Below, piece after piece: positions 1-8,210 of a stretch of DNA of 11,828 nucleotides. A program made the translations under genes and the position numbers. The stretch is from an uncultured Alistipes sp. (GTDB taxonomy: Bacteria > Bacteroidota > Bacteroidia > Bacteroidales > Rikenellaceae). Location of the stretch: positions 1-11,828 of the forward strand of contig CAMWIG010000045.1 of NCBI GenBank assembly GCA_947174295.1, read 5' to 3'. The notes beneath the pieces were generated by a model, which did no database searches, was not told where the DNA came from, and saw only the letters and a list, made by a program, of their open reading frames with translations. Numbering within the stretch: position 1 is the first letter of the stretch; each line of letters opens with the position of its first letter.

Positions 1-2413
1 CGTCGCCGTAGTCGATGTAGGCGCATATCTTGAAGGTCAGGGCAATGTCCTGCACTCCGGAAATCTTCGACAGCGCCGGAGTCTTCAACCATCCGGTCTT
101 CTTCCATCCGCCGACCTTGGTCGCGCCAAGGTGTCCGTAGACGTAGGCGCCCTCCCAGCCCGTGAGACCTGCGGCGGCCTTGACCTCGGGCGTGAACGAC
201 ATGTAGTCCGAAATGCTGGTCTGCGGCTCGGCGATACGCGTCAGCGGCACGTCGAACGTCGTGGCGGCCTTCTCGTCGGCATCGGCCTTGGGCCGGAATC
301 CGTAGGCGCCGCGCATGTAGTCACTGCCCCAGCGCAGGTCGTCGAAGTGCTGTTCGAGCAGGGCGTCGGCGTCGGGCTGCGTCGGCGCAGCCGTCGAACC
401 CTCGGCGAATGCCGAGAAGTCGGAGTCGAGACAGTAGGCCGTATCGGTCGACAGAGCCTTGACGCGCATGAAGTACCTGGTCGCGGGTTTGAGGTTCGGG
501 AACGCCACGCGGGTGTCGAACTGCGACTTGGTGAAGGCCTGCTTGTCCATGGTCATGACCGGAGCCCCGTCGGTCGAGCCCTCGTAGAGCTCGTAGGCGT
601 AGGACTGTCCGGCGAACGCATGCTCCGCGCGCGGCCACTCGAATATCACGTAGCTCGGCTCGGAGGTCGTGCAGACCGGCACCGGAGCCGAGAGCTGCGA
701 CGGCAGCTGCACGACGGCCACGCGTGCCGTGACCTTCTCGCCCGACGAGAAGAGAACCGACGACGTGCGCTCGGCACCCGTGGTCGTGGCTCCCGTCACG
801 AATACTTCGGTCGTGCCCGAATCGCCCGATGCGGGGTTGCATACCACCCAGTCGTCATCGGCCTTGGCCGACCACGGCAGCGTGGACTCCACGACAATCT
901 TCTGCGCCGTGCCGTCGGCGGGAATCGCGACGCTCTCGACGTCGGTGGCAATGGTTCCCGCACCCTGAATGCGCTCCTTGTAGTATATCTTCACGTTGTC
1001 GAGGAAGAAACGGTTCGAACGCGACTGCGCGGCCTGCGTGGCGTCGGGCACTCCGGAGCGGAACTGTATCTGCGTATCCTTGGTGGCATTGACTATGTCG
1101 ACCGAGAAGTGCGCCCACTGGTTGCTGCTCGCGATGTTGACGACCGTCTGGGTCTCCTGCGTCGAGGCAATCAGGCCGCCGTTGCGGACGGCGATTTGCA
1201 GTGCGTCGAAGTCGCTGCTCATATGCGCGGCGTCGAACTCCACGGTTATGTCCATCTTCTCCTCGCCGATGGCCGACAGACGGGGCGTCACCAGACCGCC
1301 GCCCGTCGTCGTCTTACCCAGCTTGGGGAAACCGGGACGCACGTAGACGAACACCGGGTCGACCGTCCAGCCGTGCATGTCCTCCTTGTACTGGTTGTCC
1401 ATGCGGTCGCCGTCATTGCCAGGCAGCATGGAGTTGCCCTTGTCGGAGGTCATCCACTCGAAATTGTCGAAGAAGATGATGCGCTCCACCCAGTTGACGA
1501 CATCCTCGGGGAAGACGATGTTCTCGCCCGACTCGTCGCCTTCGTCGATGGACAGGTCGTCGATGCGGCAGCCGCCCGAAGCCGATTCGGCCTTGACGTA
1601 GAGCTGGCTCACGCCCTCCTTGATGACGAACGGCACGCGCGTGTACGTCCACTCCGGAGCCGCCGAACGCTCGTACTCTATCTCGGCCCACGAATCGGCG
1701 CGGCCGGTGCAGCTGATGTAGAACCGCAGATTGCCGCGGTCGAATGTCTCCTGCTCGCACATCGAGGCGAACGACAGCACGAAGTCGGTATCCTTGTGCG
1801 TGTTGAACGCGCCGTAGGAGACGAATGCTCCGGCGTCGTGCAGGTAGAGGTTGTTGCCGCCCGACGCACCCTCGTAGCCCTCGGACGAAGACCCGGAATC
1901 GACCGCAACGCCCGAAGCGGAGTATCCGCCGCGGAATACGCCGATTCCCTGCGGCTCGAATCCGTACTCCGCCGCATCCACCATCGAAGCTCCCGTGCCG
2001 AAGTCGTCGCGATAGTAGTAATAGGAGTCCCCCGCACCGCTTTGCGACACGGTGACTGTGCAGCTGAGCCCGTGCAGCGCGCGGAACTCTATGGCGGCCG
2101 TGCGCTTGTCGCCCTCGTTCTCGGCGACCGTCAGTTCGATTACGGCATCGCCGTCGCCGCCCATGCGGTCGAGTGCGAGCCACTCGCGGTCGGCCTCGGC
2201 GAGCGAAGCCGTCCAGTAGGTGTTCGAACGAAGGTCGATGCGCACCGCCTCGCCGCTCCACGTCACGCCGCGCTTGGTGACGGAGAGGTATTGCGTACCG
2301 GAATCGAGATAGGCCTGCGTCCCGCTCACTTCGTCGTCATGGCAGCCGGCCGTCAGCAGGCACGACAGCACCGAGACTGCCGCAAGAGCGATTCTGAATA
2401 TGTAGTTTTTCAT
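1..2413 (-). CDS. Large multidomain surface lipoprotein (BACON, jelly-roll and fibronectin-like modules), 3' end cut by window edge
   Basis: The 804 codons inside the window are open, and the C-terminus lies beyond base 1. The product starts with a lipoprotein signal peptide with lipobox LTAGC (lipidated Cys24), followed by His-Asp-Asp, an acidic +2/+3 pattern typical of surface-exported Bacteroidetes lipoproteins. My reading of the modules is: BACON-like domain at about 35-127 ending in TVSQSG; a jelly-roll or choice-of-anchor-like module at 128-290 ending in IDDLSI; a second such module at 312-480 ending in FLDNVKIYY; a second BACON-like domain at 485-571; a fibronectin type III-like domain at about 575-672; and the start of a third jelly-roll at about 683. 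No catalytic motif is seen, so a binding or scaffold role is most likely. ATG at 2413 is preferred over the in-frame ATG at 2419 because its A-rich leader aligns with those of the two genes upstream. It begins 18 bp after the phosphoesterase stop. The module assignments come from sequence pattern only. Confidence 0.85.
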   Translation of the reverse strand, partial: MKNYIFRIALAAVSVLSCLLTAGCHDDEVSGTQAYLDSGTQYLSVTKRGVTWSGEAVRIDLRSNTYWTASLAEADREWLALDRMGGDGDAVIELTVAENEGDKRTAAIEFRALHGLSCTVTVSQSGAGDSYYYYRDDFGTGASMVDAAEYGFEPQGIGVFRGGYSASGVAVDSGSSSEGYEGASGGNNLYLHDAGAFVSYGAFNTHKDTDFVLSFASMCEQETFDRGNLRFYISCTGRADSWAEIEYERSAAPEWTYTRVPFVIKEGVSQLYVKAESASGGCRIDDLSIDEGDESGENIVFPEDVVNWVERIIFFDNFEWMTSDKGNSMLPGNDGDRMDNQYKEDMHGWTVDPVFVYVRPGFPKLGKTTTGGGLVTPRLSAIGEEKMDITVEFDAAHMSSDFDALQIAVRNGGLIASTQETQTVVNIASSNQWAHFSVDIVNATKDTQIQFRSGVPDATQAAQSRSNRFFLDNVKIYYKERIQGAGTIATDVESVAIPADGTAQKIVVESTLPWSAKADDDWVVCNPASGDSGTTEVFVTGATTTGAERTSSVLFSSGEKVTARVAVVQLPSQLSAPVPVCTTSEPSYVIFEWPRAEHAFAGQSYAYELYEGSTDGAPVMTMDKQAFTKSQFDTRVAFPNLKPATRYFMRVKALSTDTAYCLDSDFSAFAEGSTAAPTQPDADALLEQHFDDLRWGSDYMRGAYGFRPKADADEKAATTFDVPLTRIAEPQTSISDYMSFTPEVKAAAGLTGWEGAYVYGHLGATKVGGWKKTGWLKTPALSKISGVQDIALTFKICAYIDYGD

Positions 2414-2431
2414 ATACATCGTTTTTTCGGA

Positions 2432-4384
2432 TTAGAAGATGCTGGTATCGAAAGCCTTCGGGCGCTGCATGGTCTCCGTGTAGACGTTGCCGAAACGGTC
2501 GGTGACCTCGATTTCGAGACTCGTCGCCGGCCCCGAGGCGGTCACCATGAACATGTGGCGGTTGTTGCCCGACTGGAACGACGTTGTGAGCGTGTTGTCG
2601 GCCGACTCCTTAACGCGCGGAATGTCGTAGCATATCGTATGCAGCGGGTCGCGGTCGTAGACATGCTTCACGTCGAGCTCGCGGCCGTTCTCGGTCACCC
2701 GGATTTTCCACTCGGAGTCGTAGTTCCATACATTGATGTAGACGACGTTGTCGCCCACCGACGCGTAATCGTCGCGATTCGGATACGACTTTCTGAGAAT
2801 CGCCGCCCCGGCATCGTTGCGGAAGAAGTCGCGCACGGTGTTCATGTCGTAGGTGCGCAGCTGTTTGCCGCGGTCGCATCCTATGCCGCGATAGTACCAC
2901 GACGCGAAGCGGCCGCCCTCGATTTCATAGACGCCGTATCCGCCGGGAGCGCCGTCCTTGCAGACATGGTTGTTCTTGTAGTAGCCAGTCCACCACCACG
3001 TGGCGCACACGGCCGCCGTATTGTGCTCCATGATGCGGCCGCCGACCTCGATGTTGTAGTTGTTGTGGGTGTGTCCCGAGAAGATGTGGATGTCGCTGCA
3101 CCCCTCGAAGCATGCGAGCAGCGCGTCGGCATCGTACTGCGACTTGAAAGCGTTGGTGGTCTCCAACTGGCTGTTGAACGAATAGAGCGGGCAGTGCATG
3201 CAGACGACCACCGTCTTCGACTTGTCGGTCACGCACTCCATGTCGGCGCGCAGCCACGCGAGCTGCTCGTCAGTCAGGCGCGCCTCGTAGGTTCGGTCGC
3301 CCATGGTCGAGGAGCTGCCGCCGCCGTTGATGTAGAAGTTGTTGTCGAGCATCACGAAGTGCATGCCTCCGGCATTGAACGAGTAGTAGGTGGGGCCGAT
3401 GTCGCGTTTGAACGGCGCTTCGGCCGGGAAATCGCCGCCCGAGGTGTAGGGGTCGTTGTCGTGGTTGCCCGGCACGTGGAATATCGGCAGGCCAAGTCCG
3501 GCGTCGTTAATCGTCTGGCGGTAGTTGCTCAGGTCGTACTTCTTCTGACGCCAGTAGAGGTCGAAGGTCATGTCGCCGCAGTTCACGCCTATGCACCTCT
3601 TGGGATTCGAGGCGACCAGCGTGCGCAAATCGCCCTCGAACCCGCCGACGAACTGGCTCAGGTCCTGCAAGCGGTTGGCAAGATGCATGTCGGACATCAC
3701 AATCAGCGTGATGTCGTCCGAGGCGCTGCGCACGACCTCGAAATTGTGCTGCTCGACGGCTCCGGCCGGCGAGGTGAGCGGCTGCCAGAACTGCGGGAAC
3801 GACCCGTCGCACTCCACTTCGTAGCCGTCGGGCACGGAGATGAAGACGTAGCCGTGCCGTTTTTCAGAGTCAAGCCAGTAGTATCCGTTGTCGTCGGTGC
3901 GGGTCACCGTCTCGCCGTCCGAGACGACCGCTCCCACTATCGGCTCCGTCCCGCAGAAGACGGCGCCCTTGACGTTCATGTTCTCCCGGTCGGGGACTTC
4001 GAGGTCGATGCTCCGGCGGAACTTCATCATGCCGAGCGGCTGCGACACCTCGCCGCGATAGAGAACGAGCATGTAGGAGCCCGATTCGAGCTCTTCGGGC
4101 ACCGCGAAGGTGATGTAGGCGTACTCCGCGGCGCGAACTTCGAGGTCGTAGGTCTGGCCGCCGTGCAATTGCAGGCGGTCGCCCGCGGCGAAACCGCGGC
4201 CCTGAATGGTTATCTGCTCGATATTGGCCGTGTAGAAGGTGTTGGTCGGCACGAGCAGATTGGTGACCAGACGCGACGTCTGCGCCGTGTTAACGACGGC
4301 CGCATCGTCGCTGCATCCGGCGAGCAGGCTCGCCGAGACCGAGCAGAAGCTCAACAGCGTGAATAAGGTGAATATGTATTTCAT
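2432..4384 (-). CDS. Calcineurin-like metallophosphoesterase, surface lipoprotein
   Basis: This 650-residue lipoprotein has lipobox LAGC (Cys24) followed by Ser-Asp-Asp, which suggests surface exposure. Residues about 38-125 look like an IPT/TIG immunoglobulin-like domain. Residues about 137-185 resemble the carboxypeptidase-regulatory-like N-terminal domain common in this phosphoesterase group (DDNGYYWL). The catalytic domain runs from about 224 to 500 and keeps the full dimetal motif set: D232-x-H234 (SDMHLA), D271 (NCGDMTFD), GNHD at 306-309, H397 (VVVCMHCPL) and GHTH at 437-440. Residues about 505-645 match the beta-rich C-terminal domain of such enzymes. It should hydrolyse a phosphomonoester or phosphodiester outside the cell, but the substrate cannot be read from the sequence. 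It is the only recognisable enzyme in the operon and follows the DUF5689 gene after a 62-bp gap that holds a strong stem-loop. The signal peptide and A-rich leader support the start. Confidence 0.93.
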   Translation of the reverse strand: MKYIFTLFTLLSFCSVSASLLAGCSDDAAVVNTAQTSRLVTNLLVPTNTFYTANIEQITIQGRGFAAGDRLQLHGGQTYDLEVRAAEYAYITFAVPEELESGSYMLVLYRGEVSQPLGMMKFRRSIDLEVPDRENMNVKGAVFCGTEPIVGAVVSDGETVTRTDDNGYYWLDSEKRHGYVFISVPDGYEVECDGSFPQFWQPLTSPAGAVEQHNFEVVRSASDDITLIVMSDMHLANRLQDLSQFVGGFEGDLRTLVASNPKRCIGVNCGDMTFDLYWRQKKYDLSNYRQTINDAGLGLPIFHVPGNHDNDPYTSGGDFPAEAPFKRDIGPTYYSFNAGGMHFVMLDNNFYINGGGSSSTMGDRTYEARLTDEQLAWLRADMECVTDKSKTVVVCMHCPLYSFNSQLETTNAFKSQYDADALLACFEGCSDIHIFSGHTHNNYNIEVGGRIMEHNTAAVCATWWWTGYYKNNHVCKDGAPGGYGVYEIEGGRFASWYYRGIGCDRGKQLRTYDMNTVRDFFRNDAGAAILRKSYPNRDDYASVGDNVVYINVWNYDSEWKIRVTENGRELDVKHVYDRDPLHTICYDIPRVKESADNTLTTSFQSGNNRHMFMVTASGPATSLEIEVTDRFGNVYTETMQRPKAFDTSIF

Positions 4385-4401
4385 CGTATTTCGTTTTTAT
4401 C

Positions 4402-4439
4402 GGCTGCTCTCTGCGGCGTTACGGCCGCAGAGAGCAGCC
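4402..4439 (-). promoter_or_regulatory. Intercistronic stem-loop, 16-bp perfect stem
   Basis: Arms 4402-4417 and 4424-4439 are perfectly complementary over 16 bp around a 6-nt loop. The stem begins 7 nt after the stop of the DUF5689 gene and ends 17 nt before the phosphoesterase ATG. On the coding strand it is followed by GATAAAAACG and not by a U-tract, so a classical intrinsic terminator is unlikely. mRNA end protection, a processing site or partial attenuation between the two genes is more plausible. The opposite strand has a weak T-rich run after the stem (GGTTTATTTT), so termination of antisense transcripts is also possible. The structure is seen directly; its role is inferred. Confidence 0.8.
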
Positions 4440-4446
4440 TGTCGGT

Positions 4447-6588
4447 TTATTTTAACTCCGTGATGGCCAGATAGCCGAATCGGGGCGAACCTCCGGACAG
4501 TACGTCCACGCCGCTCTCCTTGCCGTTGGTCATGCCGACGCCGGCACGAAGATTCTTCGACACGCGCATGCGAATCGTGAACTTCGTCCTGGTTTTGAGC
4601 TCGGCGGGCAGCGGGTAGGTAAACTGCTGGCATTGCAGACACGTGTACCAGTCGGGATTGATGTGCTCGCCGAACTTGTGCCACTGCGCAATCGGCGCGT
4701 TCTCGTCATCGGCCCACTCCAAATCGAAGTACATCGGGCCGGTCTGCGAGCTGGCGGCCGAGAATACCAGCGCCAAATCGCCGCCCGAGCAGCGGAAGTC
4801 GTCGACGTTGACAATCCACGCCTCGCCCAGATCGTCGGCCCCCATACCCTCGCGGTTGATGGTCGAACCGGTGGCGTTCCAGAACTTCTGGCTCTCGACG
4901 CAGAAGAAGATGTTGATGAGCGTCGGAGTCGACGCCGAGTTGTTGATGACAGGATATACGCTCTGCACGCCGGTCGACGAAACCGTCACCTCGGCCGGTT
5001 CGCGCCGCGCGTAGGAGTAGCTCCAACCCAGTGCGTTGCTGCCGCTGTCGGAGCTGCCCAAAGCCGCCACGCGCTCGTACGTCGACGATTTGAGCTGCGC
5101 CGTGCCGACCGACGAAAGCAGCTGCGGCACGCCCTCGTATCCGGTCAGCGGACCGAATCGCACCAGAGTGTTCGTCAGACGCTCGCCGTCGGCGGCCACG
5201 CCGTTGTCGGCATGGCTGCGCAGAGTCAGAATGTTCTGCGTCACGCCGTTCTTCGTGTACTTCGACACTATGCCCGTAACCGGACCGCAGCCATTGGGCA
5301 TGACGGCCGCGACACGGTCGAGGAACGTATCGCGCGAATAGAGCTTGACGGTGTTGCCGCGCGCGTCGCACAGCAGATGGCCGTAGAAGTGGGTGCCGTC
5401 GCAGTAGGGAAGAGCCGACGGGTTGCCCTGAGCTTTGAGGTTGGTGCGCTCGTCGATATTCACATAGGTACCCATCGGGATGGAGAACTCCACGCTGCGC
5501 AGCGTAACGAGCGTATTCTCGTACATGTCGAGATTCTCGATATAGTCCAGCACCACGGGCTCTATGCCTTCGCCCGTCGAACGGTCGAACACCGCACCCG
5601 AGGTGAACGACGCCACCTTGCGGCCGCGCGTAACCTCGTCGATTACCAGGTCGGCATTGTAGAGGTGTATTCGGAGCTTCTCGCCCAGCGCGTAGACGTT
5701 GTCCCTGGCCGATGCGAACTCGAATTGCATGCCGCGGCCGCTCTCGTCCTGAATGAACATGCGGTTGGCCTCGAAATTGAGTTTCGCGGGGTCGCTCGTC
5801 ACGTAACCCTCGACCCAAACGTTCTCGCCGATGGTCGTCGACACGCCGGCGGGAAGCGACTCCACTATCTCGCGAATCGTCTTGTGAACACCGTTGTAGG
5901 GGTCGTGCTCCATGTCGAACTGATTGATATGCACGTCGACGTAAAGGTTCTCGAAGCCGGTGCCTATGGCCTGGAAGCGCACCGTACCGCTGCGCTCGGC
6001 GCCGTCGTTGGCCGCCACCTCGACCACCTGCGACGTCTCGGTCGCATCGCCGAACGAGAGCCACCCGGCAGCATCGCCGAGAACTTCGGGAAGCCAGCCC
6101 ACGTTGGTGTCGAGACTGACGGTTACCTGCGTCTTGCTGGCCGACGCATTCATGTTGTCTGAGCCCATGTCGAGCGCAAGACGCGCCTCGCCGCCGGCCT
6201 GGCTGACGACAATCGACTTGATGATGCGGCCGCCGACCACCACGTTGACCGACGAGGTGCGCGAATATGCGCCCGTGTTGGCCGAAACGGTGATTTTGAA
6301 CCGGGCGTCGCGCGAACCTTCGTTAGGCCACACGTCTATCCACTCCTCATCCTCGGGATATGCGGTTTCGATGACCCACGGGCCCTGGTTGCAATACATT
6401 TCGAGCGATTTGCTGCCGCCCGCGATGGTATAGGAGAGCAGCTCCGTGCCGTCGGCGAAGTAGACATAGGGCTCTTCCCCGACTCCGCCGTCGTCGCTGC
6501 ACGCCGCACTGCCGAGTGCGACGGCCAGAACCGCGAGCATCGAGGCCGCACGACGCAGGCGCTCTGCAAAGTCTGTCTTGAATTTCAT
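4447..6588 (-). CDS. BACON / DUF5689-type surface lipoprotein in the SusE position
   Basis: This 713-residue product has a lipoprotein signal peptide with lipobox SAAC (Cys30) followed by Ser-Asp-Asp. Two BACON-like beta domains are likely at about 45-132 (ending VVSQAGG) and 135-224 (ending VHINQF). Residues about 235-458 look like a DUF5689 domain, an OB-fold-like module, with the motif VWVEGYVTSD at 257-266 and the strand FIQDESGRGMQFEF at 278-291. The C-terminal 230 residues are beta-rich and look like a carbohydrate-binding or jelly-roll module; they contain an unusual CLQC at 650-653. No catalytic residues are recognised. Its place directly after the SusD-like gene matches that of SusE/SusF-type accessory binding lipoproteins, so ligand binding at the cell surface is the best guess. 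Domain calls rest on motif memory and were not searched. ATG 6588 is supported by the signal peptide. Confidence 0.87.
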   Translation of the reverse strand: MKFKTDFAERLRRAASMLAVLAVALGSAACSDDGGVGEEPYVYFADGTELLSYTIAGGSKSLEMYCNQGPWVIETAYPEDEEWIDVWPNEGSRDARFKITVSANTGAYSRTSSVNVVVGGRIIKSIVVSQAGGEARLALDMGSDNMNASASKTQVTVSLDTNVGWLPEVLGDAAGWLSFGDATETSQVVEVAANDGAERSGTVRFQAIGTGFENLYVDVHINQFDMEHDPYNGVHKTIREIVESLPAGVSTTIGENVWVEGYVTSDPAKLNFEANRMFIQDESGRGMQFEFASARDNVYALGEKLRIHLYNADLVIDEVTRGRKVASFTSGAVFDRSTGEGIEPVVLDYIENLDMYENTLVTLRSVEFSIPMGTYVNIDERTNLKAQGNPSALPYCDGTHFYGHLLCDARGNTVKLYSRDTFLDRVAAVMPNGCGPVTGIVSKYTKNGVTQNILTLRSHADNGVAADGERLTNTLVRFGPLTGYEGVPQLLSSVGTAQLKSSTYERVAALGSSDSGSNALGWSYSYARREPAEVTVSSTGVQSVYPVINNSASTPTLINIFFCVESQKFWNATGSTINREGMGADDLGEAWIVNVDDFRCSGGDLALVFSAASSQTGPMYFDLEWADDENAPIAQWHKFGEHINPDWYTCLQCQQFTYPLPAELKTRTKFTIRMRVSKNLRAGVGMTNGKESGVDVLSGGSPRFGYLAITELK

Positions 6589-6608
6589 AATATATCGTCT
6601 TTTATGCT

Positions 6609-6665
6609 TGCGTCTTCCGAGCCGGCGCAGTCGTCGAACCGCTTCTCCGGCTTATCGGAAACGCA
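6609..6665 (-). promoter_or_regulatory. Long imperfect intercistronic stem-loop between the SusD-like and DUF5689 genes
   Basis: On the coding strand, TGCGT-TTCCGA-(TAA bulge)-GCCGG pairs with CCGGC-TCGGAA-(G bulge)-ACGCA, giving 16 base pairs. A further 5-bp helix (GCGGT/ACTGC, with one G-U) can form inside. The element begins about 10 nt after the SusD-like stop (6676) and ends 20 nt before the ATG at 6588. The sequence after it on the coding strand is AGCATAAAAGACG, with no U-tract. It resembles a 3'-protecting or attenuating element more than a terminator. Pairing was checked by eye only. Confidence 0.68.
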
Positions 6666-6675
6666 TGATTGAAAA

Positions 6676-8199
6676 TTATTTTTCGGCAGCAGCCTGTCGG
6701 CTCCACCACACCGGCGTGCGCATATTGTCGGGCCCCTGGCGTTCGATGGCCTCCCTCACGTGCGCCTCGTTGGTGCTGACCGTGCGCACGGGATAGACCA
6801 GACGCGTGGGCAGCACGCCCTCGTTCGACGTGCCGGGGCCGATGTTGAGCGTCGGATAGCCCGTTCGGCGATAGTCGCACCAGGCCTCGTAGCCGACGTA
6901 ATAGAGCGCCACGTACTTCTGCGTGAGGATTCGTTCCAACGAGCCGTTGTAGGCCACCTTGTCGAGGAACTGCCGGCGTTGCAGCTCGGTCACGCGATAG
7001 TCGGTCGAGGGGTTTATGCCGTCCCAGAAATCTATCGACGCGAGGATTGCGCTTTTGTAGTACTCCTCGGCCGCCGCGTCGCCGCCGGGAATCATGCCGC
7101 GCCTGGCCGCCTCCGAGAGCAGGAACAGCACCTCGTCGTAGCGCATGAGCGAATAGGGCGAGTTGCGCATGCCCAGAACGTTCTTGTTCATCAGGGCGCA
7201 CCCCGTGGCGTCGGTGTCGGTCGTCGAATAGCCGCTCACCAGACCCTTCCACTGGCTGTTGCGCTGCACGGCGTAGATGCCGGTTCGCGGGTCGTCCGTA
7301 CCGTCCATGATGTCGATGAGGTTCTCGGCCATCAGACGCTGGTTCGACGAGAAGCTCGGCTCGGCCGTATCGCCGAAGCGGTTGACGAAGGGATCCTGCC
7401 CCGTGTAGTAGAGTATCGCCGCGTCGTCGTTGCCCGCGAAGAGCGGATACTCCGACGCAGAGGCCACCATGCGCGCCACCGCCTCGCTGACGCCCATCTC
7501 GGCATCGCGGTTCGACAGGCGCATCAGCAGTCGCAGACGCAGCGAGTTGGCGAACTTGCGCCACTTGGCGAAATCGCCGTTGTAGAGCAGGTCCTTGGAG
7601 CGAATCATCGCCATCTGGTCCTCGTCTATCTTGGCCGACGGATTGAACAGGCAGTTGGCACGGTCGAGGTCTTCGAGCAACTGCTCGTATATCGACTTCT
7701 GCGTGTCGAACTTGGGCTGCGTGTTGCCGCGGCCTCCGTCCTGCCGGCCCTGGAAAGCCTCCGAGAACGGAATCTCGCCCCAGACGTCCGTCCAGTAGGA
7801 GACGTAGAGCGCACGCAGGGTCAGGGCTATGCCCAGAGCGTTTTCACCCTCGGGAACACCCTCCGCGACGGCGATTTCGGCCAGACGGCGCATCTCGTCG
7901 GCATAGGTCGCCGCACGAGCCAGATGGTTCCATGCGCCCGAGACGTAGCTGTCTCGGATAATGTAGCGGTGCACGTTCTCGGTGTAACGCTGGGTGGTGT
8001 ACTGTATGAGTTCGCCGTTGAGCTGCACCGTGCGGTAGAGCAGTCCGTCGGCGCCGTCGAATATCGCGTCCTCGATGACGCCGAACGGGCCTATGCCGCC
8101 CACGGGCATCTGATTGGGGTTCGAGTTGTATTCGTCGAAGTTCGTCGTACACGACACGGCCAGCAGCAGGGCCGCAAGAGTATAAATTGTCTTTTTCAT
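6676..8199 (-). CDS. SusD/RagB-family nutrient-binding outer-membrane lipoprotein
   Basis: This 507-residue protein has a short lipoprotein signal peptide with lipobox LAVSC (Cys17), followed by FDEYNSNPN, a pattern typical of the SusD-like_2 group. It is rich in helices, as expected for the TPR-based SusD fold. Family landmarks are TDVWGEIPFSEAF (137-149), GDFAKWRKFANSLRLRLLMR (208-227), RYDEVLFLLSEA (353-364), QKYVALYYVGYEAW (427-440) and RLVYP (466-470). Family members cap the SusC pore and capture ligand at the cell surface. The reading frame stays open well upstream of 8199, but the signal peptide fixes the start here. It lies 11 bp downstream of the SusC-like stop, as expected for a co-transcribed pair. 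Length is close to the family norm and no damage is visible. The ligand cannot be predicted from sequence. Confidence 0.96.
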   Translation of the reverse strand: MKKTIYTLAALLLAVSCTTNFDEYNSNPNQMPVGGIGPFGVIEDAIFDGADGLLYRTVQLNGELIQYTTQRYTENVHRYIIRDSYVSGAWNHLARAATYADEMRRLAEIAVAEGVPEGENALGIALTLRALYVSYWTDVWGEIPFSEAFQGRQDGGRGNTQPKFDTQKSIYEQLLEDLDRANCLFNPSAKIDEDQMAMIRSKDLLYNGDFAKWRKFANSLRLRLLMRLSNRDAEMGVSEAVARMVASASEYPLFAGNDDAAILYYTGQDPFVNRFGDTAEPSFSSNQRLMAENLIDIMDGTDDPRTGIYAVQRNSQWKGLVSGYSTTDTDATGCALMNKNVLGMRNSPYSLMRYDEVLFLLSEAARRGMIPGGDAAAEEYYKSAILASIDFWDGINPSTDYRVTELQRRQFLDKVAYNGSLERILTQKYVALYYVGYEAWCDYRRTGYPTLNIGPGTSNEGVLPTRLVYPVRTVSTNEAHVREAIERQGPDNMRTPVWWSRQAAAEK

Positions 8200-8210
8200 C
8201 ACTGTACGAT

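Noticed and set aside
131..4366. Open plus-strand frame of 1411 codons
   Set aside because: It is antisense and in codon register with two convincing lipoprotein genes and runs across their junction. Its translation is rich in Arg, Val, His and Glu with no domain or signal peptide, as expected from reverse-complemented GC-rich codons.
4402..4439. Intrinsic terminator for the DUF5689 transcript
   Set aside because: The stem is strong, but no U-tract follows on the coding strand and no new promoter is seen before the phosphoesterase gene, so full termination there would leave the last two genes without a promoter.
4633..6162. Open plus-strand frame of 509 codons
   Set aside because: It is in-register antisense to the DUF5689 gene, with no recognisable protein features.
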